DNA of 64,000 nt from NCBI RefSeq assembly GCF_052857255.1, contig NC_135497.1:115078380-115142379 (forward strand), read 5' to 3'. Position 1 is the stretch's first letter, and every line of letters starts with the position of its first letter. The notes below the pieces were generated by a model that saw only the letters and a list, made by a program, of their open reading frames with translations, made no database searches and had not been told where the DNA came from. Below are positions 11,413 through 22,471 of this stretch, in pieces. The DNA comes from Amblyomma americanum. Its lineage: Eukaryota; Arthropoda; Arachnida; Ixodida; Ixodidae. The translations under genes and the position numbers were made by a program.

Positions 11413-12868
11413 AGGTCGCTTTGGCTCTCATATGAAGCAAATAGGAGCTGTGTGTCGGTATCTGTGAGCAGCGCGGTACGGTGATCTAGCTGTGTGCTGG
11501 AGGGACTGTCCGATTTTTGTTAAGCGCGGACCATGGCTTGCCAAGACGCAACCCCAGCAGCAGTTGTTCCGTCCGGACAGAATTCTAGCCATAGCCTTAA
11601 CATTAAATATGAGTCCATTGCCTTTACGCACGTTAAAAGTTTGACGTCGTTTTATTCCAACGGAAAATCAACCGCGGGTTTTATATTTCTGGCTTCCTAA
11701 TAATAAATCAGATCATAAGACGACAATGGCAATCAGGCGCTCTTTGCGGGAAATTTGGACAAAGGGCTATTCGCTTACATGAGGTTTTTCCAACTGTGGG
11801 AATCACTGTGCCGAAACATTCACGAAACACGATCAACATTGACCGCTCGTTCTGTCGTGCCGCCGCCAACTTTCGCTTCAAGCAAGGCCACACTGGCGTA
11901 TTGATGATGATGATCGAAATTAAAAGAACTGACTTACTTGGCGCTCAGGGCGACAATTTATCTACTTAGAGTCCGGCGGGCGTTTTTCGCGAGCTTCCGC
12001 TTCCGAAAATAAGCTTAAACTATTAACGTTATCTTAGTTCCGATATAATGGCTAAGGCAAACCGTGATTAGCCGAGACAAGTGCCGATGTCAGCATGTCC
12101 GAACAGATACAGCGTTCTAGAAGGAGTGCTAGAACAGTGTAGTCGCAGAGAAAGGATAAAATGTAGAGAAAGAAGTGCACTGGAAGATATAGTGTACTGT
12201 ACAATCTGATCAAATCCAACCTAAATGCGAGCTGCTAGTTCTGTTGGTGGTTGTAGTTCGGCCATGTTCTCATGCAGCTACCCGCAGTCACTTCATCGGT
12301 AGCTGTATTGTTGTTGTTGTTAGCCTATCAAAAGATGGCACATACCCACACTGGGGGATCGGCCAAGAATCCGGTGACTATATTCATGTGGGCATGCTCG
12401 AAGTTTCAATTTAGCACCTCGCTATAGGTATTTTCCTGGTTTTCTCGAATATCGACTTCTGTTCGCTTCCGATCGAGCTTGCCTGTGCTGTATGATGTCA
12501 GTGCCAGCTTTATCTGTGCGGCAGGCAGCCAGCTGTGGTCCTTCCGAACTGCGTCCCAGCATAGGCAGCATATGCCTTTGGTTCGGGCACGGAGCGGTCG
12601 TCAGAACTTCATTCGCCTCCCACCATGTCGTCGTTGGCTCTGGTAGGCAACGCTCCATTCCTGAGGTGTAATGCCTTAACAGCACTGCTTGTGATAACGT
12701 CCCACTATACGACAGTCTGTATATGTGCCTGCGCAAAGAGCTATGAGCAGTATCTCATCAGGCAGGCCTGGCATTATCTTCAGCATGGCCCAGCACAGAG
12801 TGTTCAGCACTGCGTATTCTTCAGAATCGTGGCCCTGCAAGTTGTAAAAGGCCATTATTAACATTGTG
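11413..12868. other. spacer without a recognised gene
   Basis: The segment contains the second copy of the TTGTTGTTG repeat (12307-12370). The remaining frames (for example a 104-codon minus-strand frame at 12422-12736) match nothing I recognise. Confidence 0.45.
12307..12370 (+). repeat. dispersed repeat, copy 2 (TTGTTGTTG head)
   Basis: It matches 4754-4810 in order: GTT triplets, then AAAGATGGCACATACCCACA, then GGATCGGCCAA. I believe this is a common dispersed tick repeat, but the class is not determined. Confidence 0.55.
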
Positions 12869-13154
12869 CAGGGTCATCCAATCTTAGTACAACACGGTGC
12901 AGCGTGGCCGCGCTCTGCGGAGCTTCAGTGCATCCGTCGCCGCTGCGTATCGGCGCAGGCGCAAACCTGTAGGCAGTGTCGTCTGCTACAGCGCGAAAGC
13001 GTGCCTTGCTTTGCTGTGGCATGGCTGTGGTGGTGCACTCCAGCGCTGCAGCGGGTGATCGACACTGAAGAGCCTTCAAGTTCTTGTGCGCCTGCGCTGC
13101 TTCGCGCCACAGAGCGCGGCCACGCTGCGCCGTGTTCGTACCTGGATGACCCTG
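12869..13154. mobile_element. small GC-rich element with long terminal inverted repeats
   Basis: The left end CAGGGTCATCCA (12869-12880) and right end TGGATGACCCTG (13143-13154) are exact reverse complements. The arms continue inward for about 60 bases, sharing GCAGCGTGGCCGCGCTCTG in inverted orientation. The 161-codon minus-strand frame across it is a by-product of its GC content. TA follows the right end, but the left flank is TG, so a TA target duplication is not proven. Confidence 0.78.
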
Positions 13155-14337
13155 TACTTCTTGATGCGAAAGCTTCACTACGTTGGGTAAAGCCGGTTTC
13201 GCCGTGCGTTGCCGGTTGGCCTTCAAGTGAGCCAGAGGGCGAGTGTGGCTAAAGGCCTTACCATATATGGTCAACCATGGTGTCGCACCACTTGACCTTT
13301 CGATTCGCCGGTAGAGGGCGGTAGAACTGTCCGCAGCATTCATTGAGTGACCAGCCTCTTGGAATGAACCATTAATTTAAATGCCACCTGGCAGGGTGGG
13401 CGCCCTGCCTATCTAGTGTGCGGAACGTACTCAACGTTACAGACACCAAGCCGTGTCTAGCTACTTGCCCGATACACCACAGCTTTCGCTCTCTAACCAA
13501 GTTCAGCAGTAGTTAAACCGTAGCTTTTTTTTTTCTTAGCGGCTACTTCTGTGCGGGCCAAGAGAATGCGACTGAACATGCCTGTATGCATCTAAATTCA
13601 CAGAGGTAGGTTGATAGCCGCCGGGTTGAGTCCTGTTGCCATGATTCTTCAAAACGAGATGTATATACATATACATTTCCACCTGTTGGGGACCCAGCCT
13701 GTTTGTCGTACTGTACTCAGTACCTCATGCAGCTGACGTGCCTCATCCACGTGCTTGCTCGGGAGAAAGTGGAGGTGTTCGATGCCTGCTGCTGCCTTCC
13801 CAGCCAAGTGTCATAGAACATGCTCCAGCTCCTAGGTGGCTGTTGGTGTAGGCAGGCCAGTAGGGGGCTTCCATGGCAGGCACTGCTGGGTACACAGCTG
13901 GTTGGCCAGATATGCCTTAGAGAAATGTACCTCTCTGGAGGCTCAGTCATCGAGAGGGTCTAGAATTAAAATAGGGTCAAATAGGCATGGACTGAATGTG
14001 TACCTCCAAAACTTCTTTTTTGCTTTGTGCCTTGCTGCCATGATGGCACAGAGAAATTTTTTGTTCACTGGCTTAATTTTGTTTTGTATCAATGCAAGCT
14101 GGTGTTCTTGGCAGATTTCCTTGCATCCTGCCTATCCTGATGCCGCCTCTTTGTCCACAAAGCTTTGGGGTCTCTTGGTTCTACAGCTGGCACCTGGGAG
14201 TTGAACTTGAACTTCAATTATTGCATGCTGGATCCATTTCCTCATCCTGAACAGCAATGTGGCCATTGGAAGTACTAATGATCTCATATTCTTCAAGCAC
14301 ACTATGGCTTCAGTCACAGGCAGGTTTACCAGCAGGT
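13155..14337. other. spacer without a recognised gene
   Basis: On the minus strand a stretch between about 14337 and 13700 shows fairly long but broken frames and could be an old retroelement or pseudogene. I could not name it. Confidence 0.4.
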
Positions 14338-14480
14338 CTCATCATCATTTATGTCCACTACAGGACATAGACCTCTCCCACTGATCTCCCTGTCCTGTGC
14401 TATCCACAGCCACCAAATCCCAGCAGACTTCCCATTTCATCTCTCCACCTGACTTCTGACTGCCCTTGGGTATGTTTTTG
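14338..14480 (-). mobile_element. RTE-type LINE 3' tail fragment
   Basis: The segment begins TCTCATCATCATTTATGTCCACTACAGGACATAGACCTCTCCC, which is the minus-strand view of the simple-repeat tail and last bases of an RTE-type LINE. It resembles the 3' end at 8293 but is a different subfamily. Only the extreme 3' end is present. Confidence 0.6.
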
Positions 14481-14554
14481 TAGCGGTTTTACCTATCTAA
14501 AACATAGCTAGCCGGAAAGTAGCCGGAAGGTCAGAGATGAAGTTATTAGTGACA

Positions 14555-14735
14555 TGCATTCGGCTGCTGATCCCAAGGTCATGAGTTCGATGGAGGCAAA
14601 ATACAGAACCGCCCATCTGCTATGTGGTGTCAGCACACGTAAAGAACCCCAGGTGGCCAGACTTAATTCAGACCCTTCCACTAAGGTGTCCCTCATAGGT
14701 GAAGTGTCACTTTGGAACATTAAACCCCACAATTC
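14555..14735 (+). mobile_element. tick SINE, diverged, tail type A
   Basis: The B-box-like GAGTTCGAT is followed by GGAGGCAAAATACAGA, CAGCACACGTAAAGAACCCCAGGTGG, and a CATTAAACCCCACAATTC tail. The order is the same as in the copy at 15442 but more mutated, and the A box is no longer clear. Confidence 0.75.
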
Positions 14736-15441
14736 AAGTGACATGAATGTGGTCTCTGAAAATATTTGTACAACAAAAGTATATGGGCTTCAGTGGGGTG
14801 TACATGTTCACTGAGTTTCTATATTAGCAATGTGTAAATACGTTAAAAGAGTCGGGCCCCCATAACGGGGCCTGTTATTCATGGGTGTTGCATTAATGGA
14901 GTGCAACAGTAAACACTTGATTATCTAATCATAGACCACCTCAGTAACATTTCCACTCCACGTCAAGCTTCACACACTGTACCTATGTTTATAATAGATT
15001 CTGCATGCACCACTGATACTGGTGTGTTACCTGATGCGCACTTCTCCAGTATCTGTAAAATGGCTATATACCCCAGACTGCTGGGATGAGTTCAAGGAGG
15101 ACTGCTGCTTCATAACCATGTACTGAGCCAAGGTTTAGAAATATCTGGGAAAGTCACTTTGTGGCTAAATAGCCATATAGTATTTGAAATGCAAAGTGGA
15201 ACAATTCAGAAGATGGCACAATGCTAAACTACACTCTATCAAGTTTCACAAAAGAAAACGCCAAGAGCCTCTAGATTTTCATTCAAGAGGATATGAGAAT
15301 CATAAATTAGATTTCTTATGAAGGCAGGTTGACAGCTGACCCAAAGGTGATATCTTGTCACTTTAATCACCATTTTAACATGGTCTTTTATAATTCTTCC
15401 AACCCTTTAGCTACTGTCTCCCCTTAATCTTTCAAAGTTGA
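14736..15441. other. spacer without a recognised gene
   Basis: AT-rich with no recognised gene or named repeat. Confidence 0.45.
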
Positions 15442-15676
15442 ACCCACCATGGTGGCTCAGTGGTGCTCAGCTGCTGACCCAAAAGATGTGGGTTCGATCC
15501 CGACCACAGCGGTCACATTTTGATGGAGGTGAAATACTAGAGGCCCATGTACTGTGCCACGTCAGTGCATGTTAAACAATCCCGGGTGGACAAGATTATC
15601 TGGAGCCCTCCAATATGGTGTCCCTCATAGCCTGAGTTGCTTTGAGACGTTAAACCCTATAAACCAAACCGTCCTC
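15442..15676 (+). mobile_element. tick tRNA-derived SINE, full length, tail type A, with target duplication
   Basis: The tRNA-like head has an A box (TGGCTCAGTGG, 15453-15463) and a B box (GGTTCGATCCC, 15491-15501), the internal RNA polymerase III promoter. The body then has TGGAGGTGAAATAC, GTCAGTGCATGTTAAA and GAGCCCTCC, and the tail ends ACGTTAAACCCTATAAACCAAACC. The flanks carry a 9-bp direct repeat, CAAAGTTGA (15433-15441 and 15677-15685), the mark of LINE-driven insertion. The head and body match the Ruka-type SINEs of ixodid ticks as I know them. Confidence 0.88.
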
Positions 15677-16679
15677 CAAAGTTGATCCTCTGATGATCTA
15701 TTTACTATATGCTTTTGCGGTTAACGGTAAAACCTTTTCTGGAGCCTGACAGTGTGCTGAGCACATTTTCAATCATTGCGTGAGCCATTTATTAAGTTTG
15801 TAGTCATCATCTTTAAAAAGTCACTTATGTGTTGGCTGTACGTTCATATCCCCGGGTGGTTGCAATTTCCAGAGCCAGCTAAACACTGCATACCACACCA
15901 CAGCATGAATGCAAGATGGCATGTGTTATGCATATATTTAAAATGCAACATCCGCTTTCAGTGTGCAATTATATTGTTCCATCTTTATCTTGTCTTCTTC
16001 CCATGAAATACTTGAACTTATCATTGCCATGTAGATATCAGAATTTGTAGATAATCACAAAGTGAACAAGGGGTGGACAACCTCGGGGTGCTTGCGGACT
16101 TTTTGACAAGAGAACTTGTCTGAGCGAAGTGTTCATCATTGGCAGGGTTTAAATAGGGTCATCGCTCCGAGGAGAAAGGCTCGGTTAGGGGGAGGAGGTT
16201 GTGAAGTGGGAATGATGCTAGAATGGGGAGGGCGAATCTTGTCCAGGCATGATGGCTGCTAAAGTTAACTGGTTGACCTGCAAAACTGTGGAAAGAAAAA
16301 GGCCAGCTCAGCAGAAAGGAATCCAGGGGTGTGGAGTGTGGAGGGATAGGAAGTGAGTGCTTTAAAGGCTGTGTGTCCAGCTATGACAGGTGGCGTGATA
16401 TGACTGGCTGCATTGACCTGCAAAACTCAGATAAGGGATTAGTCAGCATGGGGGTGCAAAATACCAGGAAAAAATGAAGGGAAAAGAGAAAACATGGGGG
16501 CGAGTTCAGAGAAAGCATGAAAGGAGGGGGGGGGGGGGGGGGGAAGGAATGTGGAAGCCAAGTGTTTGTGAGAAATTATGGCAAGAGAAGCAGGGCACCA
16601 GCTAAATGTAAATTGCACAAAGAGAAAAAAAATTGTTATTGAGGGGGTAAAGGACAAGTCAGGGCGGAAGGGTAGGGTG
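15677..16679. other. spacer, possibly more of the Penelope-like element
   Basis: Contains purine-rich DNA and a run of 18 G (16526-16543). Since the Penelope-like fragment at 16680-17115 reads leftward, part of 16000-16680 may be its 3' non-coding end, but I cannot fix a border. Confidence 0.4.
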
Positions 16680-17115
16680 AAAGAAACAATAAAGAGGCGG
16701 TGTGAAGTGCTGTACATCAGTGCCAGAATGTACCTGAGAGATTCTAAGTTTCCTCTGGATATGTTAACCCCTGCTGGTTATAAAGTTTTAAATTTGTGGA
16801 TTAGGAATGCCTCTTTGTATTTTCTGCCGCTTGCCGATTTCAAGCCTGATTGAAGAATGAATAACAGTTTATAAGTTTATCGAAGTTGTAACCCCGTTGA
16901 TTAAAATGTTCTGCCACTGCCTTCTTTCCTTCTTTAGGTTCCTTGCTGTGTTGGCTCAATGACCATTTAGTCTGGCGCTCATTGATTGCCCGCAGTTTCT
17001 CCGATATATATATTGCTTCTGACAAGAGGAGCATTTGAAGCATGTAGATAGCATTAGATTATGTTCATTACCTTTCCAACACAGTTTTAGAAGACAGTTT
17101 TTGACAGTCACCTAG
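16680..17115 (-). pseudogene. Penelope-like retroelement, GIY-YIG endonuclease end
   Basis: Minus-strand frames read, in order, IYMLQ followed by a diverged CSSC-QKQYIGET block, then INERQTKW, KEGKKAVAEHFNQRGYNFDKL, and further on EAFLIHKFKTL and GVNISRGNLES. This is the layout of the C-terminal GIY-YIG nuclease domain of Penelope-like elements, where a Y-I-G block is followed by an AEHF block. In the third block several frames are mixed and there are in-frame stops, so it is inactive. The reverse transcriptase part, which would lie to the right, is not seen. Confidence 0.7.
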
Positions 17116-17121
17116 ATATAC

Positions 17122-17323
17122 ATAGGGTGATCCACTCTCACAGTGACAGCACTCCTCAGAGCGCCTGTGCGTCTGACACAGCCGTGCATCAAAGCAAAGT
17201 GGCACACCCGCAGAAAGACCTAAAGGTGGTGCTTCACATCATCTGCCACTTCGCTTTGAGGCACAGCCAGAATGGATGACTAGCACTCCGAGAGCACACG
17301 CACACACTCGTGTGTTCACCCTG
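17122..17323. mobile_element. small imperfect inverted-repeat element
   Basis: The left end TAGGGTGATCCACTCTCA is matched by TTCACCCTGAGAG at the right end in inverted orientation. An inner pair (around CATCAAAGCAAAGTGGCA and TGCCACTTCGCTTTGAGG) pairs well. The element is short and non-coding, and its ends are poorly conserved. Confidence 0.5.
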
Positions 17324-17950
17324 AGAGCGCATCAGCCTGTTTTGTGTGTCATTTTTAATGCTGAGTCCATTTAAGAGGTTGTGCAAAATTTTTGAGCCGA
17401 AAGCATTCAAAGAGGATCTGCACTTTGAACCTTCATAAGAAATTAAAACTATGTAGCTAGGAAGACATAACTAACACCTCCATAAAGTAATATCTTATCA
17501 TTATCTAATAGTGACGTTTTCAAGTTGATAGCTACACTTGGATTGCTTTGGTGGACCAATTTGGACATGTTGATAAAAGCAAAATGATGTGGAGCACTTC
17601 CTTTCTTCTATTTCTGTCTACTCGTTTGCTGGTTCATGCAACAACTGCAGAGGGGTCTTTATGTGCTGCCCCTGCAAGGTCTGTCCCAAGCTTTCAGCAG
17701 CATGTAATGCGAGTCAAAACCCTTGTGTCGCAGTGCTTCTCTCCATCTCTCCTTTCTTGGTCTTCTGTGGCATCAGCCCTGAAAGGGTGAAATTTTGCTT
17801 AAGCTGAATGCATTCTGCAGCAGACAGACTCAGCAGGAGCGAAACAGACCACAACTTTTATTCGATTCTTTACAGTTAAGACGGTTCTTATATTTTATGA
17901 AGGCTAATATTTTCTACAAGGCTGACATGGAAACTTTATAACTTATCATA
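17324..17950. other. spacer without a recognised gene
   Basis: Two short overlapping plus-strand frames (17548-17807) contain Cys-rich stretches but no family pattern that I recognise, and no splice support. Confidence 0.4.
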
Positions 17951-18199
17951 CAAGCAGGGACTCCGGAACTTTTTTTTGAGTGGGGGGCAGGTCTTCGAGT
18001 CTTTAGTTTAAGGCTGGCTACAAAGCCAACAAGCTCAGTCACACTGTGCTTTACATTTATAACGTCCTAAAACTGAAGCATTTGTCAAGAATTTGATCTG
18101 AGTGCGAGAAGTTGGAGACTTGTGGGGGTCGAGGGGGGACGCTGCCCCCTCTGGAGAAATGTTGGGGGAAGGGGGGAACCCCCCTTGTTCCGGAGTCCC
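17951..18199. mobile_element. small inverted-repeat element with TTATCATA flanks
   Basis: GGGACTCCGGAAC (17957-17969) is exactly inverted as GTTCCGGAGTCCC (18187-18199). The octamer TTATCATA occurs at 17943-17950 and 18200-18207, which would be an 8-bp target duplication as in hAT elements. Six extra bases (CAAGCA) stand between the left octamer and the repeat, so the left terminus is uncertain. It is non-coding and has G-rich and C-rich inner arms. Confidence 0.7.
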
Positions 18200-18207
18200 T
18201 TATCATA

Positions 18208-21200
18208 ATGTTATAAAGGTTTCTTCTTTTGTGGGTTTTTGCATATCTATGTGGTGCACCAGCTAGTGATCACTGACACCTATAGGCATATGGCTCTAAT
18301 GTATACTTAGGGTCACTTCAGGCATCCTCCAAAGTGGTGGTGTTCACCTGTTCACAAATGTAAAGATGAGCAACGAGCACTTTGCACTTATGCAGCCACT
18401 GAGTGAGGCATGAAGCCTATAATCATAGAAAATTCATCCTCTTTGGAATTGCCAAGAAATGATAGTTAATTTTTTCTATTGCTGCGAATCGTAATCTAGT
18501 CTCCTAACCAAAGTTAATGATTACAAGTCAGGTACCTCTGAGATAGGATATCTAATAATTTTGGCAGCAGCATTGACAGTTCAATTTTTCTTAGGCCTTT
18601 AAGGATCATTGTTTACTCTGTCACAAATAAAAGATACACCATCACTAAGCAGTCAGCTTAACATCCTCATTAAAAGATAATGTTATGCCTGTTTTTTGCG
18701 TGCACTCAAGCACTTAAAAGAATTCAGAGAAAAGCTGTCCACTTCATACTTTCTTAGTTGAGTTGTGAAGGTTCCGTTTCAGAAGTCAAGAAAGAGAGAG
18801 AGGAGCACTTTAATCAAAAAACAGAGAATTTAGCCGTCGTTTAAAAATCACTGGCAAGCTACTCTGTGCGGGAAAGAGAATTGGAAGATAAAGGCAGAAA
18901 TAGAGCAGTGTGGAAAAGTAAAATAAAACAAATAAAAAGGTGAGAAGATAAAGTGCAGCCATTGCGTAAAGCTGCCTCGGCAAGTGATGATGTTACATAT
19001 GAAAGGATGAAAAATGCCTGCATTAAGACATTGTGCTGTAGAAGAAAGTTCAATTTTTGCTGTCATTAATACATCCGAAGCTTTCTGTCAACCCCAGTTT
19101 GTGACACCATCATCAGGTTATCAAGCCAGTCATTCCTGTTCAGTTTCTTTGACATGCACCATGTCCTGCCAGAACCATGCCCAACATTCCGGGACAAAAA
19201 TTTTGAATATTGGAAAACTACGAGGTGCTGTCATGGAAATATTGAAGGTAATGGTCTATTGTTCCATGTGTAGCAAAGTATATTTTAAATATTTTTTCTA
19301 CCACTCGCATCGAGCAGCTAAGACACCCGTAGAAAACCAATGGAGAACACATTTGATGATAGCAAAAAAAAAAATGCAAGCCTGCTGTCAGTAGATCTGT
19401 GGATATATTGACTGGTATAGTGAAGCCTTAGAATATGTGAAAAAAATTGCGTTCATAAACTCTTTTATAAAAATACGTTCATAAAAATGTTTTTGTCCAG
19501 AATTGTTCGGTATGTATAACCTGTTTTCAAATTTTCCTTCTTAGAACTATAGCAAACTGGAACAGTTGCACAAGCACTATCTTTGTTATGTATAATTATT
19601 TGAAAACTAAACTCCCTCTTGAAAGCTAACTTCTTACCCGAGCTTCAATGTATTATTTTCTCTACTTTGTTAACATTTTGACATTCTGTGCTTTTGTATG
19701 TGCTTCATAAAATACTTTTGCCCCTCCTGTTTGGTCTTCAATAAAACAGCCTGCATGTTTTCTACAAAACTGTTGTACATACTTTCATCAAACTTCCTGA
19801 ATAGCCTGCAGCAACATCCACATTACTATTTGTATGGACATCCTATGTAGCATGGTGTGCAGATTCAAGGCGAATTTGGAGGCTGTGGATATCCTATGAA
19901 AATTCCTAGTGTCCATGAAGCATGTTCTTAAAATGTTAGAAGGTGCTGGTAGTTGATCTAGATATGCTACAATAAGAAATTGAAATAAAAAAAACTTGAA
20001 GCAAGAGAAATCAAACTCTAACTTGTCCGTTTGGCTTCTTGACAATCTTGAAAAAAGTTATTTCCTGTTGTGTTGGCAGCAACTAGAAAAATGGGTATAT
20101 TGCAAAATCATTTGAAAAGGTACCGATTCCAAAGAATTCTGCCATTTTGCATGGTTGCAGCAGCTTTATGAATAAAGCTGCCCAATGCTCAAGCTGTCCC
20201 ATCATAACACTATGCATATAACTCCTGCATTTCAATGTGTTTTCTAAGTTGTTGGGATGACTGTAAGTCAGTTTTTCAGAAATATCAGTTGTAGAAAAGG
20301 TTTGTAGTTCAATCAAGGCACTTCTCACTTTCATACTTTTCAGCAGTAGTTTCCATGAGTGCTCCTTCCACCAGAACTCAACCTAATGGAGTAGAAGGAA
20401 TGGCTCAAAGCAATAAAAAATTAACACTGCACTGGGGTGACGGCTGTAATTAACAGCTTTAGCTACAGTAGATAAAAGCGTCGCAGCAAGAATGGCTTGA
20501 AGTAAGTATGAATAGATTCTTGAAGGAAACTTATTGGCATGTCTGTGTGCCACATAATTCTCGTAGATAATATGGAGATGAAATTTCAGGCAAAATTGAC
20601 ACAAAACATTGGGCTCATTCCAAATGTGCACAGAAAATTTGCTGTCACCCTATTTAACCAGTTGCTTGGTTTTTTTTTAACTTTTAGTTAGCTGTGAACA
20701 AAGGCTTTGGCTTTCCATGCTGAAAGAGGTATCAAAGGTTGTTGCTGCTAAATAGGCTAAGATTCCAGAGGGCATAAATTTATTTATGTGAATGTACTCC
20801 CATATCATCAATGGACGTTGAGTGTTTGTTCAGTGTACTAATAGCCTTCAGCAATAAAAGACAGAACAAATTTGGAGATAGTGCTCGTATTCTATTCACC
20901 GTCACAATGAGCCTAGTAAAGTTTAATGCAAACCAATCCACTGTGGCTGCTCTTTTCGCTTATTGCACTTGAACAGCCACATAGCTAGCGCACAGATTCA
21001 ATAGCATGAACAGTAGTCAAAGTGGCACTACTTTCATTGTACAGTTGCTCCCTCCGTTAACACAGCTAAATGAAGCAGCAGGCCAGCAGATTAAAAAAAA
21101 TAACACGTAATGCACAGATCATGACACCAGGAACATGCCGTTAGTATCGGCACAAATTTTGGCCATTACTCTCGTGGTATCCAAATTTCTGCTCACAAGT

Positions 21201-21654
21201 ACCTCCTCACCAATGTCGGAGTCTCACTGCCTACAGCAAACTGTTCCTCCTTTCCAAGACCGTTGAACAACACCTTTCTGCATATTAAAAAGACACTGAG
21301 GACAACTAGATCTATCCAAATTTTGTCCATAGTGAAAACAAGATCTGTAGCTCTTTCTGGCCACACTGATACTTGCCCAGCAGTAAAAGATGCATTTATT
21401 GCCAAGAAAATTGAGTTGGAAAATTTGCGCAACACTCGATTCAAACTCGTAATATTAAGGTCAAAAAGGACTCAGAGACCAGTGTTTGGAAGTGAACGGT
21501 TGTGTTGTCTGATGTAGGGGATCTGTGCACAATAATAATGTCTCAATGCACTGCAGCTTGCTTGAGAAAATGACCAAGGGTGGCATACATGTGTTTCATT
21601 TTTCAATCTTTTCTAGCTTGCAAAAGCTCGGTTGTCAACAAAAGTAACAACTTT
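18208..21654. other. gene-poor AT-rich DNA
   Basis: No gene is recognised. The longest plus-strand frame (19014-19394, 126 codons) has no family pattern and lies in low-complexity AT-rich surroundings. An AATAAA on the plus strand at 19740-19745 is not linked to any exon that I can see. Confidence 0.45.
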
Positions 21655-21860
21655 TTCAGAATGGGGTAATTACCGACACAGACCAACTTAAATATGTTGT
21701 CAGTGTTCATTTATGTCTGCATATTAAAGTTTTGAATACAGTGCTGCAATTCCTGCTTCGGGTTACTTAGCCGTAGCACGACATCATCAGTGAATAGAAG
21801 GTTGACGAGGTATTCTCCAACTCTTACATCCAAGCTTCCGCAGTTTGTACGTGCCTCCAA
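21655..21860 (-). pseudogene. LINE reverse transcriptase fragment
   Basis: The minus strand reads VRVGEYLVNLLFTDDVVL followed by SNPKQELQHCIQNFNMQT, the region around the catalytic F-A-D-D box of a LINE reverse transcriptase. The box reads F-T-D-D (21783-21794). A stop follows, and neither side extends into a recognisable domain, so this is a relic. Confidence 0.65.
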
Positions 21861-22176
21861 GCCCAAAAGTACAGTTTTTGAGGAATGTAATGGGCACCAA
21901 ACACACCATTTTTAGTGCCTATCTTCTAGCACTTAGCAGGCGTCAGGCTAAGGTTTTTGGTTACCATAGCACCGTGAAAGTCCTTCATATCATGCTTAGT
22001 CAAAGCAGGGGGAACTTGGGCTGACCCAACACCTGGAAAAATAATGTGACACTAAATAGAACACTTGGCAATTTAGCTTCCCTGCAAGTACCCAGAAGAA
22101 AAAAAAATTCAAAGCAGAACTTTGAAGTGCAACCAATAAAAGCACAACTGCCGACTAAAGTTGGTTGGAAGTTGTA
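21861..22176. other. short spacer without a recognised gene
   Basis: Nothing is recognised beyond a possible continuation of the LINE relic. Confidence 0.4.
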
Positions 22177-22436
22177 ACATTTATTCAGCACACTCAGTAC
22201 AACGAAACTCTCTCAATTCTCCTGTTGTACAAATGTCAAGAGTGTAACACCCTTTACTGAGCTATTTTACGTGTCCAATGCTCTCAATACAGCATTGACA
22301 AGACATTTGGCTTGAGGTATGGATGGATGTATTATGTACAAAATAACTTACACAAAATCCACAGGCTGTAATAATGGAAGAATAACGTAGGCGCATCCCA
22401 CATCAATGCACCATTACAGCATGGCATTGCAATATC

Positions 22437-22471
<35 letters not shown>

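Noticed and set aside
12858..13343. 161-codon minus-strand frame
   Set aside because: It spans an inverted-repeat element of high GC content and shows no protein family pattern.
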